Below are positions 46,388 through 53,704 of a stretch of DNA of 54,812 nt, piece after piece. Position 1 is the first letter of the stretch. Each line of letters starts with the position of its first letter. This stretch comes from Sphingomonadaceae bacterium. Lineage in GTDB: Bacteria; Pseudomonadota; Alphaproteobacteria; Sphingomonadales; Sphingomonadaceae. Made by a program: the position numbers and the translations under genes. Location of the stretch: the NCBI GenBank assembly GCA_025359685.1, contig JANYEY010000062.1, positions 1-54,812 on the forward strand, read 5' to 3'. The notes beneath the pieces are model-generated. The model ran no database searches and was not told the DNA's origin. It was given only the letters and a program-made list of their open reading frames with translations.

Positions 46388-48137
46388 CGCTGGCTTTCGT
46401 GACCTGTGCCTTCAACGCCGGGTGGCGCGAATAAAGGTAGGCCTGCTGCGCGATGGTCAGGAAGTTAGAGGTGATCCAGTAGATCAGCAGGCCCGCCGCG
46501 AACGGGGCCATCACGAACATCATGATCCACGGCATGAAGGCGAAGACCTGCTGCTGCGCGGGGTCCATCTGCGCGGGATTGAGCTTGAACTGGAAGTACA
46601 TCGAAACGCCCAGCAGCAAGGCCAGCACGCCAATCGCGAGGAAGCCCGGCGGGGTGAACGGGAGCAGGCCGAACAGGTTGAGCGCATGCAGCGGATCGGG
46701 CGCGGACAAGTCCCTGATCCACAACACGAACGGCTGGTGGCGCATTTCGATCGTCAGGGTCAGCACTTTGTACAAGGCGAAGAACACCGGGATCTGCAGG
46801 AAGATCGGCAGGCAGCCCGCCAGCGGGTTGACACCTTCCTTCTTGTAGAGCGCCATGACCTCTTCCTGCTGCTTGGCCTTGTCGTCCTTGTAGCGCTCCT
46901 GGATCGACTTCATCTTGGGCTGGATCGCGCGCATCGCCGCCATGCTGGCGAACTGCTTCTGCGCCACCGGGAACATCAGCCCGCGCACCACCAGGGTCAG
47001 CAGGATGATCGCCACGCCGAAGTTGTGGGTGAGGCTAAACAGCCACTTGAGCAAACCGAAGATCGGCTTTTCGAACCAGCGGAACCAGCCCCAGTCGATC
47101 GCCAGACCGAAGTTGGGAATGCCGGCGGCCTCGTATTTATCGAGCACCGAACTTTCCTTGGCCCCCGCGAACAACCGCGTGGTCAGCGCCTGATTCTGCC
47201 CCGGAGCGATCGTCGCCAGCGGATAGACCAGATCGGCGCGGAACAGGCCGCCCCCAAGGCTGCGGAAGTCGCTGGTCGCGCCGCTCTTGTCGGGGACCAG
47301 CGCGCTCATCCAGTAGATGTCGGTGAAGCCGATCCACCCGGTCTTGCCCGGATTGGTGACCTGCGTCGCGTCGGTCACGTCCTTGTAGTTGGGGCCGAAC
47401 GAGACCTTGTCGTCAAAGGTGCCAAAGGGGCCCGAATGGAGGTTCCAGATATCGACGCTGGCAGTCTTGTCGGTACGCGCAACCTGCGCATAGGGCTTGG
47501 CCATGAACGGCGCAGTGCCCGCATTGGTCACCGTCTGGGTCACCGTGATGAGGTAATCGGTGTCGATCGCATAGTTCAGCGTGAAGGTCTGCCCGGTGGC
47601 ATTGGTCCAGCTCAGCGTAATCGGGCTTTGCGGAGTGAGTTTGGCGCCAGCGGGCACGGTCCACTGCGTGGCCGGGCCCGGCAGGTTGGGATCGGGCTGG
47701 CCGCTCGCGCTGACCCAGCCGAATTGCGCATATTGCTGCGCCGGGGTTCCCGCTGGCGAAAAAATGCGCTGCGGCCCGGCGTTCTTTTCAACCGAGGCGG
47801 TGTGGCGATTGGTCAACAGGTCATCGACCACCGCGCCAACCAGGTTGATCGAGCCTGACAGGCCCGGTGCAACGATCGGCACGCGGGTGGCGGGGTTGAG
47901 CGCGGTTGCCAGGTCCTTGGCCTCAAGCGCTTGGTCGGCCACATCGGTCAGCCCGCCTTCGCGGGTCGGCTTGGCGCTGGCCGAAGCCTGCGGTGCTGGC
48001 GCGGCGCTGCTTGCGGCGGGCACCGGTGCCTTGTTCGCGTTCGGGTAGAAATAGCGGACCCCGGTATCCCAACCGAACAGGATCACTACAATGAGGACCC
48101 CGGCGAGGACCATGTTGCGTATGTTCTGCGTGTCCAC
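46380..48137 (-). CDS. yidC: Membrane protein insertase YidC
   Basis: 585-residue inner-membrane insertase for Sec-dependent and Sec-independent substrates. There is an N-terminal anchor (NMVLAGVLIVVILFGW), an Ala/Pro-rich linker, a large periplasmic beta-domain (about 85-350) and the conserved core (NFGVAIILLTLVVRGLMFP..., with the Arg used by YidC, and LPIFLQIPVFFALY). It lies between yidD and engB in the standard order. Confidence 0.96.
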   Translation of the reverse strand: MDTQNIRNMVLAGVLIVVILFGWDTGVRYFYPNANKAPVPAASSAAPAPQASASAKPTREGGLTDVADQALEAKDLATALNPATRVPIVAPGLSGSINLVGAVVDDLLTNRHTASVEKNAGPQRIFSPAGTPAQQYAQFGWVSASGQPDPNLPGPATQWTVPAGAKLTPQSPITLSWTNATGQTFTLNYAIDTDYLITVTQTVTNAGTAPFMAKPYAQVARTDKTASVDIWNLHSGPFGTFDDKVSFGPNYKDVTDATQVTNPGKTGWIGFTDIYWMSALVPDKSGATSDFRSLGGGLFRADLVYPLATIAPGQNQALTTRLFAGAKESSVLDKYEAAGIPNFGLAIDWGWFRWFEKPIFGLLKWLFSLTHNFGVAIILLTLVVRGLMFPVAQKQFASMAAMRAIQPKMKSIQERYKDDKAKQQEEVMALYKKEGVNPLAGCLPIFLQIPVFFALYKVLTLTIEMRHQPFVLWIRDLSAPDPLHALNLFGLLPFTPPGFLAIGVLALLLGVSMYFQFKLNPAQMDPAQQQVFAFMPWIMMFVMAPFAAGLLIYWITSNFLTIAQQAYLYSRHPALKAQVTKASGG

Positions 48138-48188
48138 TTGGGGCCCCTGCCTAAATTCTCTTCTCAGATGGGGCGGATGCGGGGCCTG

Positions 48189-48398
48189 TCAAGGCACCGG
48201 GTCATAGCCATGGCCGCCCCACGGATGGCAGCGCCCTATACGCTTCACGGCCAGCCAGCCACCCTTAATCGCGCCGTACTTCTCAACCGCCTCAATCGCA
48301 TACTGCGAGCACGAGGGGGCATAACGGCAGCTCGGCGGAAGGATCCGCGATGGGCCCAACTGCCACCCCCGCGCGATGAGGATGAGGAGCTGTTTCAC
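48189..48398 (-). CDS. yidD: Membrane protein insertion efficiency factor YidD
   Basis: 69-residue membrane-associated protein that aids insertion with YidC. PSCRYAPSCSQYAIEAVEKYG and GRCHPWGGHGYDPVP are diagnostic. It overlaps the rnpA stop by four bases. Confidence 0.95.
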   Translation of the reverse strand: MKQLLILIARGWQLGPSRILPPSCRYAPSCSQYAIEAVEKYGAIKGGWLAVKRIGRCHPWGGHGYDPVP

Positions 48399-48757
48399 TT
48401 GCGCCTGCGGGGCGGATCGCCTTTGCCTTGCGCTGCACGCCCCAACGCAGCGCTGAGTTCCTCGCGCAGTTTGGTGAAATCATGCTCGACCCCGCCTTCG
48501 CGCCCGATCAGCACGTGATCGTGCGCGGGCAGGCCTTGTTCTGGGAGCATTTCGCGCAGCAACGCGCGGAAGCGGCGCTTCATCCGGTTACGGACGACAG
48601 CATTGCCGATCTTCTTGGTGACGGTGATGCCGAAGCGCAGCTTTTCCGCGCTGTTCGGGTTTACGAGCAGCACAAAACCGGGACGCGCCACGCGCAGGCC
48701 CCGGTTTGCGGCTAGAAAATCAGCGCGTTTTTGCAGGACAGTCATCGAACTAGTCAT
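48395..48757 (-). CDS. rnpA: Ribonuclease P protein component
   Basis: 120-residue basic protein subunit of RNase P, which matures tRNA 5' ends. LRFGITVTKKIGNAVVRNRM followed by KRRFR is the RNR signature. ATG 48757 is taken; ATG 48745 is an alternative start. It is separated from rpmH by a 161-bp spacer with two hairpins. Confidence 0.95.
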   Translation of the reverse strand: MTSSMTVLQKRADFLAANRGLRVARPGFVLLVNPNSAEKLRFGITVTKKIGNAVVRNRMKRRFRALLREMLPEQGLPAHDHVLIGREGGVEHDFTKLREELSAALGRAAQGKGDPPRRRK

Positions 48758-48794
48758 GATCTCGCCAGACTAGCGCATCGCGCCAGGCGCTGAA

Positions 48795-48880
48795 AGCAAC
48801 ACCGGCCCGCTCCCCCTGCCCGACCACCCATTTAAGGTACCCTGAGGGTGGTCGGGCAGGGGGAGCGGGCCGGTGTTGCT
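48795..48880. repeat. 35-bp perfect inverted repeat between rpmH and rnpA
   Basis: Arms 48795-48829 and 48846-48880 are perfectly complementary over 35 bp and very GC-rich (CCGCTCCCCCTGCCC core), with a 16-nt loop containing TTTAAGGTACC. No T-run follows on either strand. It may be an RNA processing or attenuation structure, or a relic of a small mobile repeat. Confidence 0.9.
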
Positions 48881-48904
48881 AGCCAATCGCGGAGGCGATT
48901 GGCT
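48881..48904 (-). repeat. Second hairpin just after rpmH
   Basis: AGCCAATCGC (48881-48890) and GCGATTGGCT (48895-48904) form a perfect 10-bp stem with a 4-nt loop, 14 bp beyond the rpmH stop and directly adjoining the 35-bp repeat. Confidence 0.75.
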
Positions 48905-48918
48905 TTCCGGCAAAAGCC

Positions 48919-49053
48919 TCAGGCGCTCAGCTTGGTGCGGCCGCGAGCGCGGCGCGCCCGCAGGACCTTGCGGCCACCAACCGTCGACGAACGCAGGCGG
49001 AAACCATGGCGGCGAGCGCGAACAAGGTTGCTGGGCTGGAAGGTGCGCTTCAT
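48919..49053 (-). CDS. rpmH: 50S ribosomal protein L34
   Basis: 44-residue very basic ribosomal protein, read from ATG 49053 to TGA at 48919-48921. It begins [20 protein letters not shown] and ends RGRTKLSA, the standard L34 sequence. First gene of the rpmH-rnpA-yidD-yidC-engB cluster. Confidence 0.96.
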   Translation of the reverse strand: MKRTFQPSNLVRARRHGFRLRSSTVGGRKVLRARRARGRTKLSA

Positions 49054-49158
49054 TTCAAAACCTCGAAAACTCGAACAAAAAAGCCGCCGCTTTGGGCGAC
49101 CGAACTACAGGGGCGGGCTGTTACGCTGGCACGGTGGCCGAGTCAAGCGCCGCTGCGC

Positions 49159-49866
49159 TCAATCGAGGTGCACCCAATGGCCCATTTCGGCGGCGGTGAG
49201 CCATTTGGCCGAAGCATTGGGCACCGAATTGGTCATCGCATAGAACGCGCGGGCTTCGCCCTCGGGCATGCCCATCTCTTCGTAATAGCCGATATAGGCG
49301 CGGTTCTCGGGTGCGTCGGCGGGGTAGTCCTTGGCCTCGCGGCCGGTATCGTCGGCCCAGCTGTGAACCGCGAATTCGCTGCCCGGATCGGCCATGCGGC
49401 TCTTGCCGGCGAGGAACAGCTCGACCGCGCCCGAACGTACCGAGCCGTCTTTGGGGACGTGAGTCGCGATCCCGCGCGCATGGATCATCCGCCCGACCTG
49501 CAGGTTGGCGCGGTCATCATAAGTGCCGGGGCACTCGATCATCTCGAGTGTGGCGATGCCCGGATAGGCGCGAACCATCGCGGCGAAGTGAGCCGGGCTG
49601 GTCTCATCAGTCGCATCGACCAAAGCGGCGTGAGTCGGATCGATCACCCGGAACGGACCGAACTTCGCGATACCGTGCGGAACCTGTGTGGGCGCTGCGG
49701 CGACAAAGCGGTCGGAACCAGTAACAGCGGGAAGCGCGTCCTCGTCCCCGGCATCGCTGACCTCGATCTCGTAAGTCACCGTAACCGTCTCGGTCACCAC
49801 CTGCGCAGCGGCCGGCGCGCCGATCAGGGCGGTAAGTGCCAGGGCAAGAGCGGTGAAGCGGCGCAT
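49159..49866 (-). CDS. Secreted ClpP-fold-like protein (COG3904-like)
   Basis: 235-residue protein with a signal peptide (RRFTALALALTALIGAPAAA). The central block IECPGTYDDRANLQVGRMIH, IATHV, SGAVELFLAG and FAVHSW follows the layout of periplasmic ClpP-like proteins (SPGG, RLIRARG, SACA..FLAG, VHS), with Ser and His in candidate catalytic places. The PGG loop is changed to PGTYDD, so activity is uncertain. It lies upstream of rpmH on the same strand. Confidence 0.65.
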   Translation of the reverse strand: MRRFTALALALTALIGAPAAAQVVTETVTVTYEIEVSDAGDEDALPAVTGSDRFVAAAPTQVPHGIAKFGPFRVIDPTHAALVDATDETSPAHFAAMVRAYPGIATLEMIECPGTYDDRANLQVGRMIHARGIATHVPKDGSVRSGAVELFLAGKSRMADPGSEFAVHSWADDTGREAKDYPADAPENRAYIGYYEEMGMPEGEARAFYAMTNSVPNASAKWLTAAEMGHWVHLD

Positions 49867-50042
49867 GATGCCTTTTTCGGCCCCCGCGCCTTAACGGCTT
49901 GCCAATGGCAAAGGTTAAGATCGCCTTTCGCATAAGCGCAACCAGTCCGGTGCTATTGGCTCGACAGGCCGATAAACCTGCGCCATCACCCAAGTATTAA
50001 GCGCTGACACTCATTTTACGAAAACAGTTTGGGGGGCATTAC

Positions 50043-50780
50043 TTGGTCGCGCTGGTTCAGACCGTCGCTTATTTGGGGCTGGAGGCACGCGGCGTCGAAG
50101 TGCAGTGCCAGATCGCGCCGCGCCTGCCGCGCTTCAATGTGGTCGGCCTGCCCGACAAGGCGGTCAAGGAAAGCCAGGAACGGGTTCATGCCGCGCTCGC
50201 CGCGATGGGGCTCTCGCTGCCGCCCAAACGAATCACGATCAATTTGTCCCCGGCGGATCTGCCCAAGGAAGGCTCGCACTACGATCTGCCGATCGCGCTG
50301 GCGCTGCTCGCGGCAATGGGAGTGACCGATACCGAGCAATTGCAAGACTTTATCGCGGTGGGCGAACTGTCGCTCGACGGGCGGATCATCGCCAGCCCGG
50401 GCGTGTTGCTCGCCGCGCTCCATGCCAGCGGACAGGACAAAGGGCTGATCTGCCCCGCCGCGCAAGGGACCGAGGCGCGCTGGGCCAGCGGCATCCCGAT
50501 CCTCGCCGCGCCCAATCTGGTCAGCCTGCTCAATCATCTCAAGGGCACGCAGCAGCTTGCCGAACCGGAGCCGGGCGTGGCGCAGGAGCCGGGCTTTGGG
50601 CCCGACCTCAAGCAAGTGAAGGGCCAGGAAAGCGCCAAGCGTGCGCTGGAGATCGCCGCAGCAGGCGGGCACAACCTGCTGATGATCGGGCCGCCGGGTG
50701 CGGGCAAGTCGCTGCTGGCCAGCTGCTTGCCGGGGATCCTGCCGCGGCTTACCTCGGCTGAGGCGCTCGGCATTATGTAG
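50043..50780 (+). pseudogene. comM: comM/yifB 5' fragment, interrupted by a transposon
   Basis: N-terminal 239 residues of the Mg-chelatase-like AAA+ helicase ComM, which supports recombination during natural transformation. The Lon-type S5 domain comes first (VVGLPDKAVKESQERVHAAL...INLSPADLPKEGSHYDLPIA), then Walker A IGPPGAGKSLLAS. The frame passes LTSAEA and then enters the transposon end, adding LGIM and stopping at TAG 50778-50780 inside the terminal repeat. Walker B is in the fragment beyond the element. TTG 50043 with GGGGGG upstream is the likely start. Confidence 0.93.
50760..50767 (+). repeat. Target-site duplication, left copy
   Basis: GAGGCGCT, repeated at 54586-54593 directly outside the other terminal repeat. 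Removing the element and one copy restores comM codons Glu-Ala-Leu in frame. Confidence 0.95.
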
Positions 50781-50792
50781 CAAACGCACCAA
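50768..50792 (+). repeat. Left terminal inverted repeat
   Basis: 25 bp starting CGGCATTATGTAGC and ending GCACCAA, the exact reverse complement of 54561-54585. It contains the ATG TAG that terminates the comM 5' fragment. Confidence 0.95.
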
Positions 50793-50835
50793 GCGCAGTC
50801 TATATGTAATCGCACAAGATGCGTAATGTCCCCAT

Positions 50836-51267
50836 ATGACGGACTACGCACTGGACGCGCTCAAACGGAAGCGCGCAGAGATGACGGGCGAGATCGCGCT
50901 GTGCCATGCGCGGTTGCAAAAGCTATCGGAAGACCTTGAGCATCTGGACGCGACCTTGCGGCTGTTCGCGCCTGACTTCGTGGCAGAGAGCATCCTACCC
51001 AAAGTGTTCACCCCGCCGAAGTCATGGAGCAAGCGGGGCGAAATGAGCCGCACAGTGCTATCGGCCCTTCGCGTTGCCAAGGGACCGCTCACGGCGCGAG
51101 AGATCGCTTCAATGGTGGTGGCACAGCGCGGGCTGGATAACGACCCCGGAATCCTGAACGTAATGACACGGCGCGTTGCTGGTGTGCTGCGTGATAAGCG
51201 TGAGCGGGGACTGGTGCGGTCGATTGAAGAGACCGGGCTTTGGTTACAGTGGGAAGTGGTGCGGTAA
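50836..51267 (+). CDS. Cargo protein: coiled coil plus winged-helix-like domain
   Basis: 143 residues, first gene inside the left end. Residues 1-45 are heptad-rich (KRKRAEMTGEIALCHARLQK..LSEDLEHL), and residues about 70-143 look like a winged helix (MSRTVLSALRVAKGPLTARE..IASMV..MTRRVAGVLRDKRERG). It could be a DNA-binding accessory or regulator. No ribosome site is obvious before ATG 50836. Family not named. Confidence 0.7.
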   Translation: MTDYALDALKRKRAEMTGEIALCHARLQKLSEDLEHLDATLRLFAPDFVAESILPKVFTPPKSWSKRGEMSRTVLSALRVAKGPLTAREIASMVVAQRGLDNDPGILNVMTRRVAGVLRDKRERGLVRSIEETGLWLQWEVVR

Positions 51268-51343
51268 CTGAACTGTGGTTACGAGATGCAAACGAGTTGA
51301 CTCCATACGCGACTGCTGATTCAAGTGTCGCGGGGAGACATTC

Positions 51344-52234
51344 ATGACGATTGCTATGTGTTATGTGTCTCCCGAGGGTGTCGTGCTTGGAGCTGATAGC
51401 ACTGCGTCGCATTCAACGGCGGACGGCCTCTTTCACTACTTCAACCACAATCAAAAGCTTTTTCAAATCGGTGAGTGCAGCACTCTCGGGCTTCTGACTT
51501 GGGGTCTTGGGGGGTTCAGCGACGTTAGCTATCGTACCCTTATTGCGATGCTTGACGACGATTTGAAAAAGAAGAAACCGCAGACTGTCTTGAAGGTTGC
51601 CGAACGTTGGGCAGCTCTGGTCTGGGCGGAATATACAAAGGCGTTCGGAACCGAAATGGCTCGCGCCGTGAATTTGGGGGCGAAGATTGCCCACAATCCT
51701 ACAAATCCTGCTCCGGGACCGCATACGCGGACCAAAGATGAGGAGGATGAATTTAGTCGATTAATGGGGCTTTTCGTCGGCTTCTGCATCGCAGGTTATG
51801 TTGCTTCCGACAGGAAGCCCTTCGCCTATCAAATCAATTGCATGCCGACAGCTACGACCGTGCCAGTGCCGACCGCCCTCAAAGGCAACAATGCCTTTTG
51901 GGGCGCTCCTAATCTCGCGCTCAGACTGCTCAACGGCTACGATAGTGATTTGCGTCAAGGCATTCTCGATTCACCTCATTGGACGGGCACTGAGGCCGAT
52001 TTAGACGCGGTGCTGGTCACAAATTCCTTGCAAATACCGTCGTTGCCAATACGGGACGCGGTCGACTTTGCCCACTCTTGCATCCACTCGACGATCAAGG
52101 CTTTGAAATTCTCAAGCCTCAATCAGATTTGTGGCGGGCCCATAGAGCTAGCGGTCATAACGACTGACCGTGCGTTTCGGTGGGTGCGTCATAAGCGCTG
52201 GGACGAGGCTATTTTGGAAGGCGATCTGCCATGA
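51344..52234 (+). CDS. Proteasome-beta/HslV-like Ntn hydrolase carried on a transposon
   Basis: 296 residues. The product starts MTIAMCYVSPEGVVLGADST: Met removal would expose Thr1, and Asp falls at mature position 17, as in proteasome beta/HslV. NQKLFQIG puts a Lys directly before LFQI, as Lys33 of archaeal beta subunits; GLLTWGLGG follows. The C-terminal CGGPIELAVITTDRAF (residues about 263-278) matches the SGG..IDVAVIT strand. An inserted loop near residues 110-135 lengthens it. There is no propeptide and no ATPase partner in the element. It overlaps the next gene by ATGA. Substrate, assembly state and role are unknown. Confidence refers to the fold. Confidence 0.8.
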   Translation: MTIAMCYVSPEGVVLGADSTASHSTADGLFHYFNHNQKLFQIGECSTLGLLTWGLGGFSDVSYRTLIAMLDDDLKKKKPQTVLKVAERWAALVWAEYTKAFGTEMARAVNLGAKIAHNPTNPAPGPHTRTKDEEDEFSRLMGLFVGFCIAGYVASDRKPFAYQINCMPTATTVPVPTALKGNNAFWGAPNLALRLLNGYDSDLRQGILDSPHWTGTEADLDAVLVTNSLQIPSLPIRDAVDFAHSCIHSTIKALKFSSLNQICGGPIELAVITTDRAFRWVRHKRWDEAILEGDLP

Positions 52235-52425
52235 CGAAACCACAAGTGATTCAGCCAGACACCGCATCCGCGGTCGAGCCTCAATGGTTGCACGAAGCGC
52301 GCGTTCACTTCGCGCAAACCGGCGGATATCGCCAAACGGACATTCGGAGAATTCTCGGCAATCCATGGGATACTGTGGAGATGGCTACCACTCAGGGGGT
52401 CCAGTTGACGTCACGCGTTGTCTAA
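52231..52425 (+). CDS. Small partner protein coupled to the Ntn hydrolase
   Basis: 64 residues, ATG overlapping the hydrolase stop (52231-52234), so the two are made together. The middle segment YRQTDIRRILGNPWDTVE could be a small helix-turn-helix. No family was recognised. It could be a substrate, inhibitor or adaptor of the hydrolase (inference). Its stop abuts the convergent transposase stop. Confidence 0.6.
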   Translation: MTKPQVIQPDTASAVEPQWLHEARVHFAQTGGYRQTDIRRILGNPWDTVEMATTQGVQLTSRVV

Positions 52426-53376
52426 TCAGCGCTGCCAATAACCCTTCCACTGGCGCGACACACCGATAGCCAGTCCGGCAACGCCGACCATCGCAGTCTG
52501 ATTGCCGTTGCACACGCGGCGGTTGTCTTCACGGAATGATGCCTCTGCGGCGTAGCTGGCGAGATACGGCCCTGCGATATGATGGTGCGTTCCGACTTCC
52601 ATCCGGCGCAGGCGCGAGAAGAACGATTCCGCCTGATTAGTGCAAGCGAGGCCGTCCGAATAAGAGCGTTGGTGATTGATGCGATAAGTGTCGAACTTGC
52701 TGTGCAGCGTGTCCCAATGGCTTGCTTCGTCGGCGTGGACGGTCGCCATGTGGTGGATGCGCGAGGCGACGACTTCACCGCCAAGGGCTTCGCTGCGAGC
52801 AACAACGGTGATCGACTCTCCGCCCCGCTCACGTCCGACAACAACGACCTGGCGCTTGCCGGTCTGATAAATCGCAAGGCGGCGGTCGCGGCGTTCAGTC
52901 TTACGGTTGGCCGGGCGAATGTGACCGCCAAAATATGCGCCGTCCATTTCAACCGTCCCGGTCAAGACCTGTCCAATATCCTCTGCTGCCATTGCTTCGC
53001 GCAGCTTGTGCGAGAGCACGAACGCGGTCTTGTATTGAACGTCCAGATCGCGGCTGACTTGTAGCGCCGAAACGCCCTTGGCCCCGTTCACAAATATCAC
53101 AATCGCGGCGAGCAGGTCGGTAAACGACAGCTTGCGCGAGGCAAAGATCGTGCCGCTGGTGACGCTGAACTGGTGATAGCAGCCAACGCACTTGAACTTA
53201 CGCCGGGTGGCAATGCTGTAGGTTTCGGTGCAACCGCAACGCGGGCAAACAGCCTCGCCTTCCGTTTCGGGCCAGCGCATCTGGCAGAAGGTCTGATAGG
53301 CAACGTCCTCGCCCATCTGAAAAACCTTCTTGAGGCTCAGCGAGCGGGCGGCGGAAGAGAGGAGAAAGTGCTGCAT
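52426..53376 (-). CDS. IS1595-family transposase
   Basis: 316 residues. N-terminal zinc ribbon (CPRCGC...CVGC) followed by FSVTSGTIFASRKLSF, as in ISXO2-like transposases. The catalytic DDE/N-type core shows VEMDGAYFGG (first Asp), HADEASHWDTL (second Asp), and the TNQAESFFSRLRR block with VGTHHHI. ATG 53376 is chosen at MQHFLLSS; the frame extends upstream to 53439. A promoter-like pair lies upstream. Confidence 0.93.
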   Translation of the reverse strand: MQHFLLSSAARSLSLKKVFQMGEDVAYQTFCQMRWPETEGEAVCPRCGCTETYSIATRRKFKCVGCYHQFSVTSGTIFASRKLSFTDLLAAIVIFVNGAKGVSALQVSRDLDVQYKTAFVLSHKLREAMAAEDIGQVLTGTVEMDGAYFGGHIRPANRKTERRDRRLAIYQTGKRQVVVVGRERGGESITVVARSEALGGEVVASRIHHMATVHADEASHWDTLHSKFDTYRINHQRSYSDGLACTNQAESFFSRLRRMEVGTHHHIAGPYLASYAAEASFREDNRRVCNGNQTAMVGVAGLAIGVSRQWKGYWQR

Positions 53377-53403
53377 GTCATCGTTTCTAGTGCTTATGCA
53401 TTG

Positions 53404-53433
53404 GATATAGTGGCAATGATGCACTCTTGTCAA
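53404..53433 (-). promoter_or_regulatory. Candidate promoter of the transposase
   Basis: On the minus strand TTGACA (53428-53433) and TATATC (53404-53409) are 18 bp apart, 28 bp before the transposase ATG. It lies close to the palindrome at 53451-53469, so a protein bound there could affect it. Confidence 0.5.
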
Positions 53434-53450
53434 TGGCAAACGTATCGTAT

Positions 53451-53469
53451 ATGATGATTATATCATCAT
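53451..53469. promoter_or_regulatory. Palindrome upstream of the DUF6471-like gene
   Basis: ATGATGAT-TAT-ATCATCAT is a perfect 8-bp-arm palindrome. It lies 13 bp before the GTG of the next gene and 18 bp upstream of the transposase -35, a suitable operator for controlling both directions. Confidence 0.55.
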
Positions 53470-53482
53470 TGGAGATACACCT

Positions 53483-53704
53483 GTGTCAGACACGGTATGG
53501 GAAGCAAAGGTTAAGGGGCTGCTCAAGGGCGAGCTGAAGCGCCGCAATGTGTCCTACGGGCAGCTTGTCGCGAAACTGGCTGAGATTGGCGTGGTGGACT
53601 CAGAGCCGAATATCAGGAACAAGCTGAGCCGTGGCAAATTTACAGCGGTGTTCTTGATCCAATGCTTGGAGGCAATCGGCTCCTCTTCACTTCGCTTGGA
53701 CTAG
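53483..53704 (+). CDS. DUF6471-like small putative regulator
   Basis: 73 residues from GTG 53483 (GGAG at 53471-53474). The sequence (KGELKRRNVSYGQLVAKLAE, EPNIRNKLSRGKFTAVFLIQ) fits the DUF6471 pattern as I recall it, and it looks like a helix-turn-helix of Xre-like shape. It is divergent from the transposase with a palindrome between, so it may repress transposition. Its 3' end overlaps the next ORF by 43 bases. Confidence 0.75.
   Translation: MSDTVWEAKVKGLLKGELKRRNVSYGQLVAKLAEIGVVDSEPNIRNKLSRGKFTAVFLIQCLEAIGSSSLRLD

Noticed and set aside
46140..47858. Open frame (572 codons) antisense to yidC
   Set aside because: Overlaps yidC fully and engB in part; low-complexity charged sequence, no family.
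48795..48880. Intrinsic terminator of rpmH
   Set aside because: The stem is very strong, but no T-run follows on the minus strand, and the downstream genes of the cluster are usually co-transcribed.
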